Shown piece after piece: positions 1 to 10,585 of a stretch of DNA of 64,000 nucleotides. Position 1 is the first letter of the stretch. Each line of letters starts with the position of its first letter. A program made the translations under genes and the position numbers. Source of the stretch: Zygnema cylindricum (lineage: Eukaryota > Streptophyta > Zygnematophyceae > Zygnematales > Zygnemataceae); contig JBBHKE010002536.1 of assembly GCA_037447655.1 (NCBI GenBank), positions 19,298-83,297 of the forward strand, read 5' to 3'. A model generated the notes under the pieces. The model saw nothing but the letters and a program-made list of their open reading frames with translations, had not been told where the DNA came from and searched no databases.

Positions 1-79
1 CCGAACTATATTAACTGGGATAACACTCACAAAACTTAAAGAAAGGAAATATAAAACTACATAGACAGAACTGTTGCTA

Positions 80-305
80 CGATCATACGAGATAGAGAGA
101 GAGAAAGAAGAACAAAGGGAGAGAGAAGGAGAGAGAGAGCGAGAGAGACATGGAAGGGGAAAGAGAGAGAGAGGAAAAAAGAGAGAGAGAAAAAAAGAGA
201 AAGAGAGGGGAGAGAGAGGACGAGAGAGGGGGAGAGAGGGAGAGCGCGAGGGAGAGAGGGAGAGGGAGGGGGTGGGGGTGGAGAAGGGGGAGGGGGAGGG
301 GGGGA
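80..305. repeat. Purine-rich GA/GGGGA low-complexity tract
   Basis: The plus strand is almost pure A/G: GAGAGA runs pass into GGGGGA-rich sequence near 260-303. The open frames across it are low-complexity Arg/Glu or Pro/Ser strings and are not genes. It abuts the end of decayed ORF copy A. Confidence 0.9.
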
Positions 306-975
306 CAAAAATGTCATTCTCCAAATCTTGGAATTTTGTGGTTGGATTTGCAGACGTAATTCTTCGAAGTGATCCACACGTTTTTTTGCCTCGCTTTCAT
401 GTGCATCGCACTTTTTCGTAGCTTCATTTCTTCACGTTTCTTTAAAGAATGTAACTCTAATATCTTTATATTCGTATCACATTCTATTTACTCTTTGCGT
501 TCCAAACGTGACTTGTGTAAAGTTTCATTTCAAGATCTAACCACATTTTTTTGACTAAATCTTTTTCAACGCTTAATTGAGCGATAACCTCCAAAGTTTG
601 TCTAGACTTTATCACTTTCATTTCGGTCGTATTTTTTATGTTAGACATCTTTTCTGACATAAGTTGTTTTTCATTCACGTCATGTTTTTCATTAATGTCA
701 TTTTTTTTTTCCGTTTTGAAACACTAACCACATGCGCACGTGTGTTTACCTCTTTTTCAACATTACACTTTTTGGTTTTTTTCCCTATTTTGTTAAGGGA
801 GACGAGTAAGTTTACTCGCGAGGTGTTTACCTCTTCTTTAACACTAATATATTTGTATTTTTTAAAAACTTTGTTAGGGGATACAACGATATCGGATTGT
901 GGGGTATTCATTGTTGGTAGATATTCGTTGTAGGATTTCAAAGTATCTCTATTTTATTTGGCCTGTATCTTAAAG
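300..975 (-). pseudogene. Decayed transposon-like ORF, copy A
   Basis: Read on the minus strand, 941-675 and 678-484 encode two segments in different frames that match copy B segment for segment: VSPNK, KEEVNT, VSKRKKK, LEVIAQL and LDLEMKL. The piece near 377-310 contains EELRLQIQ, also shared with copy B. Frameshifts and stops break the frame. The charged, helical C-terminal part resembles the NAM-associated tails of plant PIF/Harbinger ORF1 or trihelix-like proteins. That family assignment is inference from composition and motif style only. Confidence 0.45.
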
Positions 976-984
976 AAAAAATAC

Positions 985-1910
985 AAAGATCTTGTAATGA
1001 AAAAAAATCGACTAGAACAAACTAAATAAAATGGAGATACTTTGATATATACACATTCAGTCTTTCAGCATATCAAAAAAATTATTGGGGTGGATTTTAA
1101 TATTGATGGAGGCATCTTTCATTATACAAAAAAAAGTAACACACACAGCTTGGGAGGAGATGATGTTTACAAAAATGACAAGTATATAATACCAAACAAC
1201 ACCCTTGGAGAGGATGTCGATGATGAAGAAGACGATGTGGTGGAAATACCACAGTTCATTCCAAAAACCTCAATTGCCAAAAACTAATACCTATGACAAT
1301 AATAATGTACCTATCTATAAGGAGGCTTTGATCCACCAACAACGAATACCCCTGAATCATACATCTTTGTATCTCCTAACAAAGACCTCAAAAAAACAAA
1401 AAAAAAGGTTGAAAGAGAGGTAAACACCTCGGAAGTGAACCAACCTGTCTCCCCAAACAAAGTAGGGAAAAAAACTAGAAATTGTAGTGTTGAAGAAGAG
1501 GTAAATACACATGCGCATGTGGTCGGAGTTTCAAAACGGAAAAAAGAAAATGACGTCAAACAACTTATGTCAGATGAGATGATTAACATGAAAAATACGA
1601 TCCAAATCGAAGTGAGGAAGTATGGACAAGCTTTAGAGGTTATCGCTCAATTAAACGCAAAAAAAGCTACAGTCGAAAAAATGCTGTTAGATCTTGAAAT
1701 GAAACTTTTACACAAGTCACGTCTGGAAGAATGGAATAAAAAACAAACATGAAGATATTGGAGTTATAGTCTTTAGAGAAACGTGCGAATATGAAACTAC
1801 GAAAAAATGCGATGCAACGTGAAAGCGAGGCAAAAAAAACGTGTGGATCACTTGGAGGAATTACGTTTGCAAATCCAACTACAAAATTCCATAATCTAGA
1901 GAATGGCATT
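985..1910 (+). pseudogene. Decayed transposon-like ORF, copy B (best preserved)
   Basis: The longest readable parts are 1042-1287 and 1435-1752, in the same frame with a stop at 1285-1287 between them. The N-terminal part has an acidic stretch (DVDDEEDDVVE). The C-terminal part has a basic cluster (SKRKK) and a predicted helix with LEVIAQL and MLLDLEMKLL. Copies A and C are homologous but on the opposite strand, so the three form two back-to-back palindromes centred near 980 and 1912. A PIF/Harbinger ORF1-like origin is an inference. No transposase is visible here. Confidence 0.45.
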
Positions 1911-1914
1911 TCTA

Positions 1915-2475
1915 TATCTTTCTTTTTTTCCCGTGCGCATGTGTATTTACTTTTTCTTCAACACTACACTTTTTGGTTTTTTTCTGTACTTTGTTAGAGA
2001 GACGGGTTGGTTCACTTGCGGGGTGTTTGCCTTTTTTTCAACACTTTTTGTTTTGTTTTTTGAGGTGTTGGTAAGGGGATACAAGGATGTTTGATTGTGT
2101 GGTTTTTGTTGTTGGTGGATCAAAGCCTTATGTTTAGATGGGTACATTGTTATTATCATTTGTATTAGCTTTTGACAGTTGTGGTTTTGGAATGAACTGT
2201 GGTATTTCCACCATATCACTTTCTTCCTCATCAACATCCTCTCTTAGAGTGTTGTTTGGTATGGCTTACTCCTCATTTTTGTCAACATCATCTCTTCCCA
2301 AGTTGTCCGTGTTACTTCTTTCTGTATTGTGAAAGATGCCTCCGTCAAAAGTAAAATCCAACCTAAATAATTATTTTGCTTTGCTGAAAGACTGAATGTA
2401 TGATGTGAAAGTATATCTATTTTATTTGGCCTGTTCTAGTCGATTTTTTTCATTACAAGATCTTTGTTTTTTTTT
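1915..2475 (-). pseudogene. Decayed transposon-like ORF, copy C (truncated)
   Basis: Homologous to copy B in reverse. 2400-2475 is the reverse complement of about 985-1045, and 1931-2030 matches 1432-1515 in reverse. The frame 2237-1947 keeps NQPVSL and HQQ..HNQTSLYPLTNTSK counterparts of copy B. It stops at about 1915, where copy B also ends, so the junction is a tail-to-tail inversion. Confidence 0.45.
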
Positions 2476-2582
2476 CTTTAAAGTGTGTAATTTTTTTTTT
2501 GAGGATTCAATGCTTTGGTACCTCTAATGTCGCGTTGACTTGTTTATTTTGTCAACTATGAGAGTTTGCTATTTATGGTTTG

Positions 2583-2843
2583 TTAGATTTTATATCTCCC
2601 TTGTTGGGTTTGCACCCATGTATTTACCAAGATGTCCGTGGATTTGACGCTTTTAGGCTTTTTTAATAACTTAGCATCTTTTGGTTTTGGGCTAATAAAA
2701 TGATTTTGTTGAGTGGATGTCTTACTTTTTTTGGTGTTGAATTGGGTTCCGAGAAAATGGATTTCTTCTATAGTGGTAGTGTCTTTATTAAAATCAATAT
2801 CGGGAATTGCACAAAATTCCGCCAAATTTGCACAATTCTGCAC
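2583..2843 (-). CDS. Hypothetical 86-residue ORF, possible N-terminal part of copy C
   Basis: The minus-strand frame begins at 2843 and ends at 2583. It is rich in Lys, Thr and Gln and contains KSVKSTDILVNTWVQ. An acid/hydroxy residue followed by LVNxWV is reminiscent of the trihelix/Myb-SANT-like region of plant PIF ORF1 proteins. It lies directly upstream of copy C on the same strand, so it may be its missing 5' part. Whether it is expressed cannot be judged; it could be chance. Confidence 0.25.
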   Translation of the reverse strand: MQNCANLAEFCAIPDIDFNKDTTTIEEIHFLGTQFNTKKSKTSTQQNHFISPKPKDAKLLKKPKSVKSTDILVNTWVQTQQGRYKI

Positions 2844-2859
2844 ACCACCAATTTGAAAT

Positions 2860-4475
2860 AGCCGATTAGTAGTCGGTAGTTAAAATAAACCTAAATCGTA
2901 AAAGATCAAAAAATAAAGATATTTCAACTTTTTTTAATTTATTGAAACCATTAAGTAAACATGGGCGTTGGTTTTTTTCATAAAAAACAAACACTAAATA
3001 TATGAAAGAATTACAGCAAACTACATACAATAAAATACAAATCATTACAGCAAAATACATAAAATACAATACAATACATTACCGCAAACTACATGAAATA
3101 CAATACAATACATTCAGCAAAATACATACGATATAATACAATGTAGTACAATACAAGGAAATATGGTACAATGGAGTACAATACAATACTATAAAGTACA
3201 ATTTAATAAAACAAACAAGAAAAACCCATTCAAGTTATTGAGAATCATAATGACAAAACTCTATTTTACTATAAAATAGTAACTTTAATAAAACCATTAG
3301 AGCGAAACACACCCTGGCCTAAACTCGACTCGGTTAAGTCGACCTGAATTGCAATTCAATAGGAGACAAAGGGTCGGGATTAATGCACTTATAGATAAAA
3401 GATGGCCCGACAATTAAAATTGAAATTGCTCATGATAAAAATACTAGCAAATATTTTAAAAAAACTATGTTAAAAATTAACTCCAACAAAAACCTCAAGG
3501 CAAAACAAGAAGCCGCCCTGACTAAAACTGCTATCAACGAGAATCGAGAAAAATGCCAGTTTAAACCTTAAGGTCAGCCTTTATAAAAGATAGAAGAAGG
3601 GAAAGGAGAAAACGAATTCACATTCCACATAGGCATCAACAAAAACATGTCTTCAAAAGACAACGAACTTAATCTTAAATTCCCACATCACCTGATTTTA
3701 TATAACAATGTAATTATTAGCATTTTTATCTTATTACGGAGCCCATCGTTAAACTAATTAACTTAACACTTTAAACCTTCTCATTTATCAATACCAAATT
3801 TTTGGTGAAATTGTAGAAGCCCCAAAGTTATTCATGTGGTCCAAAGATAAGACATTAACTTAATAAACTTCTAAATTTATAAACTTATAAAAATTATTAA
3901 ACCTGTTACATTTATTATTTTTATTTCACTTATTAGCTTATTCACTTGTAAAACCTACTAATTTATGAAATGTTTTACCATTTTACCTTAAACTAAAACA
4001 AAAAACAACGAAAAAAAGACTATAAGCCAGAATCTGAATACGTAAATCCATAATTTAGATAAACGCTAATAAATTGCAATCAGACTGTAAAACAAGATTC
4101 CCAAAACCGTTAGATATCTAAACGCAAATTGCCTCAAAATCTGAATCAAATGTGACATTTTTCCTATTTGCACCCTTAAGTCTTTAATAGAGAATCGGCT
4201 GGTACCTCGATTCAAATTTTTCCGCTCAATTTGCTATCCCAACGTCAATAACCGCTTTTTGAAACACCATCAACAGTTTTCCCAAAAATTATAAAAAGCA
4301 CAGCAAAGTCAACTCAAACAATACCAAATCATATCAAATTTCAACAAATTCCATTGATCTTGATTTTGATTTACTAAGGGAGTTGAACAGTATACCATCC
4401 AGTTGGGAAACAACAGTTTGAGAAGAGTTGAAAACAAAATTTTTATACAACTGCTTTTCAGATATGATAAAATAT
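2860..4475. other. AT-rich region without a recognisable gene
   Basis: About 3005-3210 is a degenerate short tandem array built on ATACAATACA-type words. The rest is AT-rich sequence with no ORF I can assign. A short open stretch at 4263-4430 on the plus strand (…IDLDFDLLRELNSIP…) ends at a stop and has no convincing splice partner. Confidence 0.6.
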
Positions 4476-4583
4476 GTATGCATACATGTATATATGCATA
4501 CATATATATGCATACATGTATACATGTATACATGTATATATGTATATACATATATAAATATATACGTATATACGTATATATGT

Positions 4584-4627
<44 letters not shown>

Positions 4628-4640
4628 AAATATACACACA
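4475..4640. repeat. TA/TATG/TATAC microsatellite
   Basis: Alternating TATG, TATAC and pure (TA)n, with the purest run at about 4590-4622. The open frames on both strands (Ile-Tyr strings) are artefacts of this repeat. Confidence 0.9.
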
Positions 4641-4897
4641 TATGGTTTTCAATATTTAGTGTTGCGTATAGTAGATTCCAAAGGCAAGCTATATTTCGTC
4701 CTTTATCCGCACCGACTGGCGTTGAAGCTTGTCTTATATTTTTAGCGAAGGGTGTATAGAAGCGTAGCGCATCGGGATATTCCTGTGTCTCTTTCTCTCT
4801 CTTCTCTCCTCTTTTTTTTTCTCTCTCTCTCTCCCATCTCTCTCTCTCCCCCCCTCTCTCTTGGAGGTCTAAAATATGCAACACTTCCTGTACTATA

Positions 4898-5500
4898 TGT
4901 GTATTTAACCGTCCAAAGCGGGTATAGTAGGGGGTGACGTTGCGTATTGTTTCCATACTTTTTTGAACATTATGGATGGCAAATATTCACTTATTCATAT
5001 TATATTATATGTGTATTTAACTGTCGAATACGCGTATAATACGGTGTGTGTTTTCAAACTTTTGCGCACATTAATAGTTTGATTGACACATTAGAAATAT
5101 GAGTGGCACATTAAATTTATTATTGGGTAAACAGAATGTATGTTGTATTATACTTGTATTTATTCGCTAAATGCGCTTATAACACGGGTGACAATTTTTT
5201 TTGTTTTCAAATTTTTTTACACAGAAAAAATTCGATTGACAAGGATTCACTTTTTCATGTTATATTTTTTTCTCCTATTTAGCCGTCAAAAACGCATATA
5301 GTACGGGGTGACAACATTTAATGTGTCCGTACTTTTTCACACATAAAATACAATTGGCAAACATTGACTCATTTATGTTGTCTAATGCACGTATTGACCA
5401 ATAAATTATGCGTACAATACAGGGTGTCAATATGCAGCTTGGTTCCTTTTCGCGCATTAAAACCATGATCAGCAAACATTGACTTATTTACGTCCTTTTT
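4898..5500 (+). repeat. Degenerate ~118-bp satellite, five units
   Basis: Five divergent units start near 4898, 5011, 5153, 5274 and 5390. Each has the order TGTATTTA-x-C(C/T)GTC, then GCGTATA(A/G)TACGG, GGTGACAA, a T-rich part with TTTTxACACA, and a GGCAAACATTGACT-like end. A CT microsatellite (4783-4860) precedes the array and the hexamer array follows it. A related stretch lies at about 10085-10200. Confidence 0.75.
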
Positions 5501-5529
5501 CTCTCTCTCCCTCTCTTCTCCTACCTCTC

Positions 5530-6433
5530 CCTCTCGCTCTCTCTCTTCCTCTCCCTCTCCCTCTCCCTCTCCCTCTCCCTCTCCCTCTCCCTCTCCCTCT
5601 CCCCTCTCCCTCTCCCTCTCCCTCTCCCTCTCCCTCTCCCTCTCCCTCTCCCTCTCCCTCTCCCTCTCCCTCTCCCTCTCCCTCTCCCCCTCTCCCTCTC
5701 CCTCTCCCTCCCTCTCCCTCTCCCTCTCCCTCTCCCTCTCCCTCTCCCTCTCCCTCTCCCTCTCCCTCTCCCTCTCCCTCTCCCTCTCCCTCTCCCTCTC
5801 CCTCTCCCTCTCCCTCTCCCTCTCCCTCTCCCTCTCCCTCTCCCTCTCCCTCTCCCTCTCCCTCTCCCTCTCCCTCTCCCTCTCCCTCTCCCTCTCCTCT
5901 CCCTCTCCCTCTCCCTCTCCCTCTCCCTCTCCCTCTCCCTCTCCCTCTCCCTCTCCCTCTCCCTCTCCCTCTCCCTCTCCCTCTCCCTCTCCCTCTCCCT
6001 CTCCCTCTCCCTCTCCCTCTCCCTCTCCCTCTCCCCTCTCCCTCTCCCTCTCCCTCTCCCTCTCCCTCTCCCTCTCCCTCTCCCTCTCCCTCTCCCTCTC
6101 CCTCTCCCTCTCCCTCTCCCTCTCCCTCTCCCTCTCCCTCTCCCTCTCCCTCTCCCTCTCCCTCTCCCTCTCCCTCTCCCTCTCCCTCTCCCTCTCCCTC
6201 TCCCTCTCCCTCTCCCTCTCCCTCTCCCTCTCCCTCTCCCTCTCCCTCTCCCTCTCCCTCTCCCTCTCCCTCTCCCTCTCCCTCTCCCTCTCCCTCTCCC
6301 TCTCCCTCTCCCTCTCCCTCTCCCTCTCCCTCTCCCTCTCCCTCTCCCTCTCCCTCTCCCTCTCCCTCTCCCTCTCCCTCTCCCTCTCCCTCTCCCTCTC
6401 CCTCTCCCTCTCCCTCTCCCTCTCCCTCTCCTT
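5530..6433 (+). repeat. (CCCTCT)n hexanucleotide array, about 900 bp
   Basis: Nearly perfect CCCTCT on the plus strand (AGAGGG on the minus) for about 900 bp. Single-base phase slips occur near 5600, 5687, 5708, 5895 and 6032. It ends 30 bp before a TTTTAG acceptor, so it probably lies in the intron upstream of the exon at 6464. The minus strand carries GGG every six bases, a continuous G-quadruplex-compatible pattern. The several-hundred-residue Pro-Ser and Glu-Arg frames through it are not genes. Confidence 0.95.
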
Positions 6434-6463
6434 CCCCCTTTTCCTTGTGGGAAAATGTTTTAG

Positions 6464-7807
6464 GTTGGTAGTGCAAATTTTAAGTTTGTACTGAAACCGA
6501 CTCATGCACAACATGAATGGAAGTTTCTTTATGAACCATTCCGTCAGGATATTCGCTTCCTATCAGGAAAAGTCCCTTTAAGCAGCTTCCTCACTTTCCA
6601 GGCAAGAAGAAGCTTTCCTTCTTCCCCTGGTCTATTGCATCCTTTTCTTCGTTTTTTTTTTTTTTTTGGCTTTTGGTTTGCCTTTTTCTTTTTGACTTCC
6701 TCTTTTTCCTTTTTTTTTCTTTTTCATTTTCGTCGTTGTTTTCCATTTTTGTTTTTCATTTTCTTTCCTTTCGTTTTGTCCTTGTCTTTTTTTTTGTTCA
6801 TTTTGCTATTCCTTTATTTTTTTATTTTTCTGAATTAAGTTATCAAATTGCCGATGATGATTTTTTCCTTTCTTTCTGAAACGAGCTGGAAATATGTCTC
6901 ACATGATATGATACTACGACATTTTCCTATTTTCTTAAACGAGGTCGAAATCGGGTGGAGTACGGAGCTGGTTTTACAGGTTGGGATTGGTCATGATTTT
7001 TCAAATCAGTCAACTAAATTGAGATGGAAAATTGATTCAGCTTGGGGAGGTCCATCAGCCCCGACTTCGTTGGCAGTTAGAAAGAAAACTACACTTCCTA
7101 TTTGTCCAGGTTTAGACGTTCGAACAGGATGGAGTGCAGAATATAGTTTACCTCATCTCCACGGGTATGACTCCCCCCCTCCCTCCCTCCCTCCCTCCCT
7201 CCCTCCCTCCCTCCCTCCCTCCCTCGCTCCCCCGTCCCCGTCCCCGTCTGCCGTCCCCTGGCCCCCGTCCTTCTGCCTCCCCCTTTCGCTCTCCCTCTCC
7301 CCCTCCCCACTCCCTCTCTCCCTCCCCCTCCCCTCTCCCTCAGCCTAGTACGTTGATTTCTCAATCCTGTATCAGTATTTATGTTTTCTTTTTGTGGTTA
7401 GGTTGTTGTGTCAGGTGTGCTCTAGACTGTTCAACTTTTTTTAGTTTTGACTGATGGAGCCTTTTGTTTTTACAGTTTTAACTTATTGAGATTTTTGTTT
7501 TGACAGTTTAACTTTTTCTCAGTTTTGACTTATCGAGCCTTTCATTCTGACAGTTTTAACATTTTTGCAGTTTTAACTTATTTAACCTTTTGTTTTTATC
7601 GATTAACTTCTTTTGCAGTTTTAGCGTATTGTGCTTTTTTGTTTTGATTGTTTAACTTATTTTTCAGTTTTAACTTATAAAGGCTTTGAAGTATGGTGGT
7701 ATTTTTTCAGATCCGTAGGAATGGGAGATCCAGTCGTTGGTCTTAATGTTGGGCGTATATCGGCTTCGGTTGACCGTATAGAGACTATTTTTACCAACAT
7801 GTACTGA
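6464..7807 (+). CDS. 3' exons of a plant gene of unknown function (partial)
   Basis: Three exons join in phase. Exon i, about 6464-6601, begins after TTTTAG and includes [20 protein letters not shown]. Exon ii is 6980-7164 and includes [34 protein letters not shown]. Exon iii is 7711-7807 and includes [20 protein letters not shown], ending in TGA. The first intron (6602-6979) has a GC donor, CAG|GCAAGA, and a TTTTACAG acceptor. The second (7165-7710) runs from GTATGA to TTTTTTCAG and splits a Gly codon in phase 2. The joined C-terminal ~140 residues resemble, from memory, an uncharacterised plant domain of unknown function (possibly DUF7781-like) with a conserved GTGEPxFNMNxGRLxASxDR-type motif. 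I cannot assign a role. Upstream exons lie beyond the hexamer array and were not found. The start at 6464 is a guess from the nearest in-frame acceptor. Confidence 0.6.
7170..7345 (+). repeat. CCCT-rich pyrimidine tract inside an intron
   Basis: CCCTCCCTCCCT tetramers followed by mixed C/T sequence begin a few bases after the donor at 7165. This mirrors the pyrimidine array upstream of the same gene's exon at 6464. Confidence 0.85.
7420..7690 (+). repeat. ~62-bp intronic tandem repeat carrying acceptor-like sites
   Basis: About five degenerate units of the form CAGTTTTAACTTATT…CTTTTGTTTTxAC. Each has a T-tract followed by CAG or TAG, for example TTTTTGCAG, TTTTGCAG and TTTTTCAG. The last unit runs up to the true acceptor at 7710. 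Confidence 0.65.
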
Positions 7808-8230
7808 AACACTATATTCATAAACTATCAACATGATGAATTTTATACAACATGGGAGAGACTATTTCTACCAACGTGTGCTGGAAGTCAAATATGAGCA
7901 AATAATATCGACATTGTGAATTTTACACAATATGGAAGTGACTATTTCTACCAACATGTGCTGAAAGAAGAAGGTAAGCAAGAAATATGGACATTACAAG
8001 TTTTACACAATATGGGAGAGACTATTTTCACCAACATGTAGTGAAAGAGGAATATATATGCAAGAAATATCAACTGGTTAAATTTTACACCATGGGAGAA
8101 ACTATTTTCACCATTATGTATGAACGAATATGAGCAAAAAAATATTGACATGGTGAATTTTACACAATATGGGAGAGACTATTTCTACCAACATGTACTG
8201 AAAGTAGAATATGAGTAAAATATGGACCTA
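7780..8230 (+). repeat. 79-bp tandem array spanning the stop codon
   Basis: Six units begin near 7780, 7857, 7936, 8018, 8097 and 8175 with GAGACTATTTCTACCAACATG, followed by ATGAATTTTACACAATATGG-like sequence. The first unit contains the last nine codons and the TGA of the gene ending at 7807. The array therefore amplifies the 3' end of the coding region and the start of the 3' UTR. Confidence 0.8.
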
Positions 8231-9600
8231 AAATGACAGAATTTATACTATATGGACCTTCCCTCTGATTGCTTGATAGGGATTTTGGAACCGATAAAAC
8301 CTTTTGGGAAAATATTAAGTTCAACTTTTTCAAACTTTTCGAATTTTTTGAAACCTTTTGGAAAGTTATTAACTTTTAACTTTTTTCAAACTATTCGAAA
8401 CCGAAGTAACCCGAGTCATTTTTTTTTGATTGGCTGTTGTTTAATCACAACTGGATATAATCTTCGTATGTAGTTTCCAGCAAAAACCTGAAGATTTTAG
8501 TGTTTTTTTAGGGTTTTTCTGGGTTTTGTTAGGGGTTTTTCCAGGGTTTTTTAAGGTTTTTTTAGGATTTTCTAGGGTTTCCTAGGGTTTTGTTTTGTGT
8601 GCAAATAAGATCTTAAGCTTGTCTCGTGCTCAAAAAAGAGTGACACGGGACAGACAGGATTTAACTAGTTTTTTAGGGTTTTTAAGGGCTCTAGTTTGGC
8701 TTGTTAGTGTGGATTTAGGTTTTTATTTTTTCTGAAGGGTTGAGCTTTTTATAGTTTTTATTAGTGGTTTACCGTTTGTTTTTCTTTTTTGTCGTTTTTT
8801 CCTTGATATCTCTGAAGTCTTGTAGTTTTTTTTTTCGGCTTTGAAAGCTTATAATTTTTGGAAACAGTAATGAATCTTTAAATTGTTTTATTTTTTTGTT
8901 AGGTTTGGTTGTTTGTTAGACATCGCTTAGTGCACCAGGGCAATCAGAAAGGAAATAGTTATCGAGATTTTTCTTCATTTTGAGTTCCCCTCTTTTTTTT
9001 TCCTTTTTTTGCTCCTTTTTTTCCATTTTTTTTTCTTCCGAGTGTTAATTGGTGAAATGGCATCGATTTTTTTTTGTATATTGGATCACTAAAAAGTGTA
9101 GACTAAAAATCATTCACTATTCATTATTAATATGGAGTCGCCGCTATTTTTTTTTACCTTCAAATGGAAAACTATTAAAAAACCCTAAAAAACCCTAAAT
9201 TATTTTTACAGAAGTGGACAGTGTTCACTATCCTTGATTCAGGAATCTTTGCTTTTGTTATGGCATGCACATTAAAGAACCTTTGAATAAATAAAACTTA
9301 TTATAAATAGGTTTATTCGTTCTATGATTGTGACAAATTTTACATTCATGGAGGCAAACTGTTGCAATAAAACACGACTTTTTTAAAAAAGGGTGATGTT
9401 AAACTATTTAAAGTACATGGGAATAAAAAAAAAAAATTGGGTGGCAAAAACGAAACTGGGAAATGTGAACGAGATAGAGGCATATGAAATGAAAAAAATG
9501 GTACGAAAAAGCTGACAGAGTGATAAAGAGTGGCCTTACCAAAGTCATTCAATGAAGCATTAATCATAAAAAAAAACATTAAAAGGTCAATGTGACCAGT
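8231..9600. other. Intergenic, with telomere-like and LINE 3'-end fragments
   Basis: 8500-8600 holds degenerate TTTAGGG/TTTTAGGG words and 9165-9200 holds AAACCCTAAA words. 9400-9470 (AAGTACATGGGAATAAA…GTGGCAAAA) is similar to the 3' untranslated end of the non-LTR element at 39.6-43.3 kb read in reverse, as are 39010-39080 and 55570-55620. No gene is seen. Confidence 0.5.
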
Positions 9601-9601
9601 A

Positions 9602-9816
9602 CACCCGCTAATGCATCAGTATTTAGTTTTTTTCGCAACTTAAAACACCTTTTTTTCGTGCACACCAGTCGGATTGTCAATCTGATGGTTGTTTTTGGAA
9701 GGCAAGATTCTCACCTTCCTATTGGCGGTCTCTTGTTGACAATCTGACAAGTGTGCACGGGGAAAAGATATGTTATTTGGAGAAATAAAATTGAACACCA
9801 AAAACTATTAGCGGTG
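9602..9816. mobile_element. TA-flanked MITE, family A, copy 1
   Basis: Starts TA|CACCCGCTAATG and ends CTATTAGCGGTG|TA, 215 bp. Its interior is shared with copies at 10421, 33066 and 49318: CTTAAAACA, CGTGCACAC, ATCTGATGG, CCTATTGGCGGTCTC and GTGTGCACGG. The interior forms an imperfect palindrome around the GGAAGG…CCTTCC stretch. Confidence 0.75.
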
Positions 9817-10084
9817 TAGTTGAACGGTAGTGGGGGAAACTGGAAGACTGAATGAGTGTGAAAAGATCTAACATGGCGCCCAACTAAAAAGACATCCAAA
9901 GAAGCAACAATCAAGGCTATTGTGACAATCTGTTCTCCTAAATTCTATTTTATTTTAAAGTAAAAAGTCTCGAAATATTTTATTTTAGATGGCAATTCAT
10001 ATTGAAGTATAGTCGTCGTTGCTTTGGGCCATGAGCAGTAAATAGCATAAGTTTAATGCTTGAAACAGTTGAAAACATTATGTA

Positions 10085-10200
10085 TTGTCACCCGGTATAT
10101 TATGCATGCTTTATCTGGACTGCGGTATGGTACGTGTATCATATGGGGTAACAATATATAGTGTTTTCATGTAATTTTGTATATCTAACCTATGGTGCAA
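10085..10200. repeat. Stray unit related to the 118-bp satellite
   Basis: GTATCATATGGGGTAACAAT followed by TATAGTGTTTTCATG matches the GTATAGTAGGGGGTGAC…TGTTTCCATAC part of the satellite at 4898. Just upstream, TATTGTCACCCGG is the same motif in reverse. Confidence 0.4.
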
Positions 10201-10420
10201 AGTACCGAGACGTGTAAACCAGTTTAGTAAAAAAAAAATCAAAGCATATGGATCAAAAGCCTCCGATGCTTTTAACTAAATAGGCGTTTTTACCAGCATG
10301 TTATAAAACGAGCAATTTAGATACATGAACTTTGTACATTTAATGTACTGAAGCGCAGTTTACGTAAGTCTTACATATATTATGTGTGCATGCATGCATG
10401 CTTTGCATACTTTAAGACTA

Positions 10421-10585
10421 CACCGCTAATCGTCATTAGTGTTAAAGTTTTTTTCGCCACTTAAAACATATTTTCTCCGTGCACCTTGTGGAATCGTCAA
10501 TCCGATGGTTGCTACTGGAAGGCAGAATTCTCGCCTTCCTATTGGCGGTCTCCGATTACAACCCGGCAAGTTGGGTTTAACCTTA
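10421..10585. mobile_element. MITE family A, copy 2 (right end lost)
   Basis: Starts TA|CACCGCTAATCGTCATTAG and keeps the family interior (CTTAAAACAT, CCGTGCACC, CCTATTGGCGGTCTCC). It loses recognisable similarity after about 10585, and no matching right terminus is present. Confidence 0.6.

Noticed and set aside
3000-3210. CRISPR-like short repeats
   Set aside because: Degenerate ATACAATACA microsatellite without spacers, in a eukaryotic nuclear context.
5369-6514. Long Arg-Glu, Gly-Glu and Pro-Ser/Pro-Leu open frames of 330-381 residues
   Set aside because: They are translations of the (CCCTCT)n array; a 6-bp unit keeps all frames open. No unique coding sequence flanks them in frame.
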